Origin: JABIDZ01 sp964619405
Lineage (GTDB): Archaea > Iainarchaeota > Iainarchaeia > Iainarchaeales > JAAZKV01
DNA: 58,025 nt
Direction: 5' to 3'
NCBI GenBank assembly: GCA_964619405.1
Contig: CAZUCF010000006.1
Coordinates: 1 to 58,025 of the forward strand
The first letter of the stretch is position 1, and every line of letters starts with the position of its first letter. The notes beneath the pieces are model-generated. The model ran no database searches. It was not told where the DNA came from and saw nothing but the letters and a program-made list of their open reading frames with translations. Position numbers and translations under genes: made by a program. Below are positions 52,991 to 58,025 of the stretch, one piece after another.

Positions 52991-54067
52991 ATGTGTGAGA
53001 AAAATAGTTTTAATGAATTATCAAAATTAAAAGTGTTGCCTTTTTCATTTGTAAAAAAAATTGAAAAAATTTATTCAATATCTAAAAAAAATAATATTTT
53101 AATTTATTGTGATTTGGGAAAAGAAAATAATATTGCTTCTCCAATATTTGGTAAAACATTTTTTGATTATTTTAAATCAAAAGGTTATAATGTATCAGTT
53201 TTTGTAGGAAAATATTCAAAAAAAGTAAATTTTGCTCCGTCAAAATTTAATGAAATGGTTTTTTCTCTTAAAAAAAACGATTTGTTAGTTTTGGTTGGCT
53301 CAGGAATGACATTATATTTTCACAAAAAAGGTAAAAGAGTTGACAAAAATGTTTTGTTAAAAAAGAATGGTTTGAAAATGGTTTCAATTAATGGTTTAAT
53401 TGCTTTAAAAAATAATAAAATTAATGATTTCTTGAATGCTTTTAATCATGATGAAAAAGAATTAATTAAATTAAACAAAAAATTAGTTAGTTTTTTTAAA
53501 AACTCAAAAATAGCTTGTGTTACTTGTCCAAAAGGAACTAATATTTCTTTTAAATTTGGTAAAAGAAAAGTTATTTCTAATGATGGTTCTCTAAAAGATT
53601 ATTCAACAAATTATCCTGTTGGTGAAGTATATACTGCGCCAATAGAAAATTCTGCTCAAGGAATTGCTTTTGTTAAAAGTGCAAAAGTTTTGGGCGAAAC
53701 AATTCTTCTTAAAAAATCAAAAACAATGGTTTTTGAAAAAGGTTTGCTTATTGATAATAACATTCCGAAATTAAAGAATGGTTTAAAAAAATTAGAATTG
53801 TTTAACAAGGAAAAAGGTTTGAAGAATTGGAAAAAAGCGCCTTATACTATTGCTGAATTTGCTATTGGAACAAACAAAAAATCAAAGTTAATTGGTTTAA
53901 TGATTAATGATGAAAAAGTTTTTGGAACAGTTCATTTTGCTATTGGAGCAAACACGCATTTTGGTGGAAAAAATAAGTGTAATGGCCACATGGATTATGT
54001 TATTGAAAAACCAACGCTTTTTTTGGATAACAAGAAAATAATTGAGAATGGAAAATTTGTTATTTAA
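52991..54067 (+). CDS. M29-like aminopeptidase
   Basis: A 358-residue protein of the thermophilic aminopeptidase (M29) group. The C-terminal half shows the metal-ligand order of the family: Glu in PVGEVYTAPIE, Glu in TIAEFAIGTN, His in GTVHFAIGANTHFGG, and HMD in NGHMDYVI. It is about 50 residues shorter than typical M29 enzymes. It follows the third ligase by 40 bases and may be the last gene of the ligase/peptidase unit. Confidence 0.8.
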   Translation: MCEKNSFNELSKLKVLPFSFVKKIEKIYSISKKNNILIYCDLGKENNIASPIFGKTFFDYFKSKGYNVSVFVGKYSKKVNFAPSKFNEMVFSLKKNDLLVLVGSGMTLYFHKKGKRVDKNVLLKKNGLKMVSINGLIALKNNKINDFLNAFNHDEKELIKLNKKLVSFFKNSKIACVTCPKGTNISFKFGKRKVISNDGSLKDYSTNYPVGEVYTAPIENSAQGIAFVKSAKVLGETILLKKSKTMVFEKGLLIDNNIPKLKNGLKKLELFNKEKGLKNWKKAPYTIAEFAIGTNKKSKLIGLMINDEKVFGTVHFAIGANTHFGGKNKCNGHMDYVIEKPTLFLDNKKIIENGKFVI

Positions 54068-54189
54068 TAAAATTGAAAATAAGTTTTATTTTTGTAATTC
54101 TTTTATTAATTAGTTTTTTTATTTTTTTTAATTATCACGCTTTTATTATTTTTTGAAGTATTTTTTAATTTTTTTTATTGTTGTATTTT

Positions 54190-55149
54190 TTATTTTAGAT
54201 AAATGTTTCCTAATTGTTTGTTGTAAATAAAAGAATCATTTGTTTGAGAATTTTCTTTCGCATCAGTCATTGTCACAGTGTTTGCGTCAAGTTCATCAGC
54301 TTTTGCTATTATTAGTGCTTCAGGAAACATTGGTGGTTTGGGGCAACCATATTCAACGGAACCGTGGTGAGAAATCATTATATGGATTAATTTGTTTTTT
54401 TTGTTTTCATCAATATTTAATTTGTCTAATCTTCTTGTTAGTTCTTGTACTCCCAAAATCATGTGGCTTAACAAATTTCCTTTATCAGTTATTTTTATTT
54501 GTGTTGTGATTTTGAATTCTTCTATTTTACCAATATCATGTAATATTGCACCAGTAATTAACAAGTCTTTGTCTAATTTATGATATTTTGTTAGTTCAAA
54601 ACAAATTTGAACTATTGAGAGAGTGTGTTCTAGTAAACCTGAAACCCACCCATGATGAATGTACATTGCACCTGGTGCTTTTTTAAAATTTTTTACGAAT
54701 TCTTTATCATCAAAAAAAGAATTAAGTACTTGCTTGTATTCCGAGTCTTTCACTTGTTCCATCATTTCTTTTAATTTTAAAAACATTTCTTCCTCGCTTT
54801 TTTCACTTTTTCTAATAAAATCACTAATATTATATTCGTTTTCATTTAAAATTATTAATTTTCCGTGATTAACTGAAAAATCTAGTTTTCCGTTGTACTC
54901 GCTAGTTCGTCCGTCAACAAAAATAACAGAATCTTCTTTTATTTTTTTGTAAATTTTTTCAACTTCTTCTTTATTTTCTGTACCCCAATATTTTAACATT
55001 CCGTCGCCTTGAGCGTCTTGTATTTTTACTTCAAAAAACCATTTACCATTACTTGTTTTTCTTAGTTCTTTTGTGAATCTAACCACAAATAAGTCTTGAA
55101 ATTGTTCGTTAGCAGAATAATCAAGAATAGATTTTTGTTTTTTATACAT
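54190..55149 (-). CDS. YhaM-like OB/HD-domain 3'-5' exoribonuclease
   Basis: A 319-residue protein: an N-terminal OB fold (residues about 15-105) and an HD phosphohydrolase domain. HD motifs: HHGWVSGLLEHTLSIV, ILHDIGKIEEF, then SHHGSVEYGCPKPPMFPEALIIAKADELDA. This layout is that of YhaM, which degrades RNA and single-stranded DNA from the 3' end. It is convergent with the aminopeptidase gene and lies next to tRNA-Leu. Confidence 0.9.
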   Translation of the reverse strand: MYKKQKSILDYSANEQFQDLFVVRFTKELRKTSNGKWFFEVKIQDAQGDGMLKYWGTENKEEVEKIYKKIKEDSVIFVDGRTSEYNGKLDFSVNHGKLIILNENEYNISDFIRKSEKSEEEMFLKLKEMMEQVKDSEYKQVLNSFFDDKEFVKNFKKAPGAMYIHHGWVSGLLEHTLSIVQICFELTKYHKLDKDLLITGAILHDIGKIEEFKITTQIKITDKGNLLSHMILGVQELTRRLDKLNIDENKKNKLIHIMISHHGSVEYGCPKPPMFPEALIIAKADELDANTVTMTDAKENSQTNDSFIYNKQLGNIYLK

Positions 55150-55240
55150 ATACTATTTTCTTGTTAGTTAATGCTTTAAATTGTTGTTTAATTTGTTTAG
55201 AATCAATTTTTGAAAAAAGTCCTTTTAAAAATTAGAATTC

Positions 55241-55292
55241 TTGATATTGCAAGAGCAATATCAAAATACTTTCGCGAGCCTTAATAAGGCTC
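55241..55292. repeat. Two strong hairpins beside tRNA-Leu
   Basis: A perfect 10-bp stem (TTGATATTGC/GCAATATCAA, loop AAGA) and a 7-bp stem (GAGCCTT/AAGGCTC, 55276-55292) flank AAAATACTTTCGC. They start one base after the tRNA 3' end, so they may end or process its transcript. AAAATACTTCGC between hairpins at 25214 is almost the same. Confidence 0.6.
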
Positions 55293-55293
55293 A

Positions 55294-55377
55294 TGCACGG
55301 GAACGGATTCGAACCGTTGAACGCACTAAGCGACCAGATTTTGAGTCTGATGGGTTTGACCGCTCCCCAACCCGTGC
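55294..55377 (-). tRNA. tRNA-Leu (anticodon CAA)
   Basis: An 84-base class II tRNA. Acceptor stem GCACGGG/CCCGTGC, D-arm GGG/CCC, anticodon stem TCAGA/TCTGG around CTCAAAA with anticodon CAA at 55343-55341, long variable arm with CGC/GCG, T-arm AACGG/CCGTT with TTCGAAT loop, discriminator A. No CCA is encoded and no intron is present. It reads UUG leucine codons. Confidence 0.95.
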
Positions 55378-55439
55378 AAAACTTGTTTTGACAAGCTCTT
55401 TACAAAAATTTATTATGAGCAAAGACTTAAATAGTTTTT

Positions 55440-55928
55440 TTATTCGAATTCAAGGTAGTCATCTTGCTTTATCAAAGGGTTTTTTTTGGATTTTATAATA
55501 ATTGTTCCTTCTTGACCGCCAATTAAATAATCTGTTTTCTCCATTCCTTTTCTAACTTCTAATACGATTAATTGGGTTTGATTTACCAGAGATTTCATTC
55601 CTTTTTTTAATCTTCCTGTTTCAACAAAACCATTAATCATTTGTGTTGGCCCGATAGTATAAATACCATTTACTTTAAATAAACAATTTTCTTGTTCTTC
55701 ATCAATTTTTAAATCAATTAATCTTGAATCCTTTATTTCTTCTGCAATTGTATCTGTAACAATTTTTTCTTCTTTATTCTTTAAATGTTCTTTTTTTAAT
55801 TCAATTATTTCAACTTGTCTTTTTTCGATCTCGTTTTTTTCTTTCCTATGTTCAGGAATAATTGGTTCTATTTGAACTACTTCCCTTTTTTTTCTTGAAA
55901 AAAATTTCTTTAAAAAATTAAAAATCAT
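55440..55928 (-). CDS. EF-Tu domain 2-like protein
   Basis: A 162-residue protein. A basic N-terminus and a coiled, Glu/Lys-rich stretch (about residues 20-65) lead to an 80-residue beta barrel with the pattern of translation GTPase domain 2: LFKVNGIYTIGPTQMINGFVETGRLKKGM ... GGQEGTIIIKS ... IKQDDYLEFE. There is no GTPase domain. It may bind RNA or a ribosome partner. It lies between tRNA-Leu and the ABC exporter gene on the same strand. Confidence 0.7.
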   Translation of the reverse strand: MIFNFLKKFFSRKKREVVQIEPIIPEHRKEKNEIEKRQVEIIELKKEHLKNKEEKIVTDTIAEEIKDSRLIDLKIDEEQENCLFKVNGIYTIGPTQMINGFVETGRLKKGMKSLVNQTQLIVLEVRKGMEKTDYLIGGQEGTIIIKSKKNPLIKQDDYLEFE

Positions 55929-55977
55929 AGTTATTTATAGCAAGATACAGTTAATAAAAATAACTTTGTTGTTTTTG

Positions 55978-57753
55978 TTACAAATAACCGCCTTTTTGTA
56001 ACTTCCACAAGTCATAATAAGGGCCTTTTTGTTTTAATAATTTATTGTGTTTTCCTTCTTGAACTATTTTGCCTTTGTTCATTACAACTATTTTGTCTGC
56101 GTGCATTATAGTACTTAACCTGTGCGCAATTATTATTGTTGTTCTTCCTTCCATTAGTTTCCACAATGCTTTTTGTATTTCGCTTTCTGTTTTTGAATCT
56201 AATGCTGATGTTGCTTCATCTAACACAAGTATTTTTTTGTTTGCTAGTAATGCTCTCGCAATATTCAATCTTTGTTTTTCTCCACCAGAAAGTTTTATTC
56301 CTCTTTCTCCAACAATAGTATTTTCTTTTAAAGGCAATTTTTTTACAAAATCATAGAATTGTGATTGTTTTAATGCATTAAAAAATTCTTTTCTTGTTGC
56401 ACTTGGTTTAGAAAAAATTATGTTGTTGTAAATAGTATCATTAAATAATATTCCTTCTTGTGGGACAATACTCATTTCGTTTCTTAATGATAGTTGTTGT
56501 ACTTCGCTAATATTTTGGTCATCAACAATAATTTTTCCTTTTCTCAAATCATAAAATCGGTATAATAATTTTATTACTGTTGTTTTTCCTGAACCAGAAT
56601 GCCCAACAAGAGCTATTTTTTGGTTTGGTTTCACATTTAAATTAAAATTATTTAATATTTTTCTTTTTTGATAGTTAAATGAAACATTTTCAAAAACGAT
56701 TTCTCCTTTATTAATTTTAATTGGTTTTGCATTTTTTTTATCTTTGACTTCATTATTTATGTCACCATATTTTGTGATTGAATCAAAATCAGTTATCCCA
56801 CTATAAAGGTCTCGCATTCTCCAAGTAAAATCTGATAAAACATAACTAATGCTTGAATAAATAGTGTAAATGAATGCTACTGTCCCAATTGTTATTTCTC
56901 CGTTAATTAATCTTATTATTGCAAGAGCAATTATTATTATTGTGAAAAAATCGATTATTATATTGTGTCCTGTGGCAAGCCATTTTGAAAAATTCCAAAA
57001 TCTTAATTGTTTTTTTCTAGTAGTGTTTCCTAACATAAAATAAATGTCTTTTATGTTGTTTTCTTTTCCAAAATATTTTATTGTTTCAATGTTTATTAAA
57101 GTATCACTAATAAAAGCTTTTTCGTTGTCTTCAGTAATGTTCATATCTACGTTGTGTTTTTCTCCTTTAATTGAAACAAACAAACTGTATAAAATAAAAC
57201 AAATTGCCATTATTACAAGTATTATTGCTGATGTAACATCAATTAGCATTAATGAAAAAAAAGCAACACTAAATTCTGTTAACAATGATAAGACATTGAA
57301 TATTAATATGTCTGTTATGCTTTCTAATGCTCTTGAACCCCTTGTTAACCTTGATATGAGACTTCCTGTTCTGTGTCCAGTGTGAAAACCATGTGATAAT
57401 TCAATAATGTGATAATAATACTTTTTTTTCAAATTTAATAATAATTTTCCTTCCATTACATTGGTTAAATGAAGCCTAAACCATTGACTAATTGCTTGTA
57501 TTATTGCGCTTAAAACAAAAACAATTAATAATACAATTAAACCATTAACAAATATTTCAGAGTTAATTACTCCACTTGAAAAAAAGGTAGCATTATCAAT
57601 AATTTCTTTAAAAATAAATTTGTGTATTATATCAGTAATACTAATTAATATTACAAAAATAATTATTCCAAGAAAATAGAATTTGAAGGGCCGAGCTAAC
57701 CCTAAGTAAATTTTGAAGTTTTTTTTGAAATCAATTCTATTTTTTGTTTGCAT
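55978..57753 (-). CDS. ABC exporter, fused permease and ATPase (MsbA-like half-transporter)
   Basis: A 591-residue half-transporter that works as a dimer. Six helices in the first ~320 residues, then the ATPase: Walker A GHSGSGKTT, Q-loop VPQEG, signature LSGGEKQR, Walker B LVLDEATSALD, and IAHRLST. All motifs are canonical. The cargo, lipid or peptide, cannot be told from sequence. Start ATG has GGTGAGCAATTA before it. Confidence 0.95.
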   Translation of the reverse strand: MQTKNRIDFKKNFKIYLGLARPFKFYFLGIIIFVILISITDIIHKFIFKEIIDNATFFSSGVINSEIFVNGLIVLLIVFVLSAIIQAISQWFRLHLTNVMEGKLLLNLKKKYYYHIIELSHGFHTGHRTGSLISRLTRGSRALESITDILIFNVLSLLTEFSVAFFSLMLIDVTSAIILVIMAICFILYSLFVSIKGEKHNVDMNITEDNEKAFISDTLINIETIKYFGKENNIKDIYFMLGNTTRKKQLRFWNFSKWLATGHNIIIDFFTIIIIALAIIRLINGEITIGTVAFIYTIYSSISYVLSDFTWRMRDLYSGITDFDSITKYGDINNEVKDKKNAKPIKINKGEIVFENVSFNYQKRKILNNFNLNVKPNQKIALVGHSGSGKTTVIKLLYRFYDLRKGKIIVDDQNISEVQQLSLRNEMSIVPQEGILFNDTIYNNIIFSKPSATRKEFFNALKQSQFYDFVKKLPLKENTIVGERGIKLSGGEKQRLNIARALLANKKILVLDEATSALDSKTESEIQKALWKLMEGRTTIIIAHRLSTIMHADKIVVMNKGKIVQEGKHNKLLKQKGPYYDLWKLQKGGYL

Positions 57754-57844
57754 TAATTGCTCACCAGAATAGAAATTTATTATTGATATTAATAGAAAAA
57801 GGTTTTGTTTTTCTAAATAATTTGGTTAAATACTTTTTACTTTT

Positions 57845-57974
57845 AATTTAAATAATTTTTATTTTTTTGTATTTTTTATTAATTTTACTTTTTTATTTTG
57901 AATTTAAATAATTTTTATTTTTTTGTATTTTTTATTAATTTTACTTTTTTATTTTGAATTTAAATAATTTTTAT
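57845..57974. repeat. 56-bp AT-rich tandem repeat
   Basis: Two full copies (57845-57900 and 57901-57956) and an 18-base partial third copy. The unit begins AATTTAAATAATTTTTATTT. No coding potential. Confidence 0.9.
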
Positions 57975-57982
57975 CTAGTCGA

Positions 57983-58025
57983 GCGAGAAAACTGCACCTT
58001 TTAAGGTGCGGATGAAAGCGAGCTA
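57983..58025. repeat. GC-rich hairpin at the scaffold end
   Basis: CTGCACCTT pairs with AAGGTGCGG (one T-G pair), flanked by GCGAG and GCGAGC. It is GC-rich against a very AT-rich surround and contains GAAAGCGA, also seen in the scpB insert (GAAAGCGAAAA). Probably a dispersed repeat where the assembly ended. Confidence 0.55.

Noticed and set aside
46789..54067. A complete lysine or arginine biosynthesis (LysW/LysX) cluster
   Set aside because: No kinase, reductase, aminotransferase or deacetylase genes of that pathway are present and the carrier tail is different.

Overview
The window is a strongly AT-rich stretch of archaeal chromosome, probably from a small-genome DPANN-type archaeon. The domain is clear from archaeal markers: TFB, a histone, ribosomal protein S8e, Hef, NucS, Pus10, an Lhr-type helicase and the archaeal aromatic pathway pair aroA'/aroB'. 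The DPANN placement is an inference from compact gene spacing, short proteins and many cysteine-rich, N-glycosylation-sequon-rich surface proteins. Starts are of two kinds: leaderless ATGs about 22-28 nt after a TATA box, and starts (including TTG) 4-6 nt after an AGGTGA-like Shine-Dalgarno sequence. The sequence is a scaffold with one 100-N assembly gap inside a Thr-Pro repeat.

Layout. 0-10 kb: a cell-surface block with a membrane-anchored protein, a large protein with a Val-Thr-Pro linker, and a three-gene operon of Ig/cadherin-like exported proteins. 10-25 kb: YbaK-like deacylase, SufS, PHP hydrolase, nucleotidyltransferase-like protein, CDP-alcohol phosphatidyltransferase, HAD phosphatase, tRNA-binding OB protein, TraB, metallophosphoesterase plus Lhr helicase, a pair of catalytically degenerate enzymes (HAD-like and DapA-like), and enolase. 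25-28 kb: a hairpin-rich intergenic region, a class III signal peptide adhesin with a cysteine-rich insert, and a small four-helix membrane protein with a strong promoter and RBS. 28-37 kb: Pus10, a methyltransferase, NucS, an M24 peptidase, NIF3, ScpB, RNase HII and small hypotheticals. 37-46 kb: the aroA'-aroB' operon, TFB, S8e, Hef, a histone and CysRS. 46-54 kb: a LysW-like acidic zinc-ribbon protein, a GNAT, a retropepsin-like protease, three ATP-grasp ligases, a DUF1704/MATCAP-like carboxypeptidase and an M29-like aminopeptidase. 54-58 kb: a YhaM-like HD/OB nuclease, tRNA-Leu(CAA), an EF-Tu domain-2-like protein and an ABC exporter.

Most striking observation: upstream of aroA'-aroB' (the first two steps of archaeal aromatic amino acid synthesis) there is a 21-codon ORF with ten aromatic codons in an eleven-codon run. 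It starts at the expected leaderless position after a TATA box, and it is followed by three mutually competing RNA hairpins, one of which contains the leader stop codon. This has the layout of a bacterial-style leader-peptide attenuator, here in an archaeon.

Second theme: the 46.8-54.1 kb ligase/peptidase neighbourhood resembles a reversible protein-tail modification system, with ligases that add residues, a carboxypeptidase that removes them and an acidic-tailed small protein as a possible target. Third theme: several gene 3' ends (TFB, scpB, traB, nucS) are partly duplicated just downstream, in two cases around a GC-rich hairpin insert, and similar GC-rich hairpins lie at both scaffold ends, next to the tRNA and after enolase.
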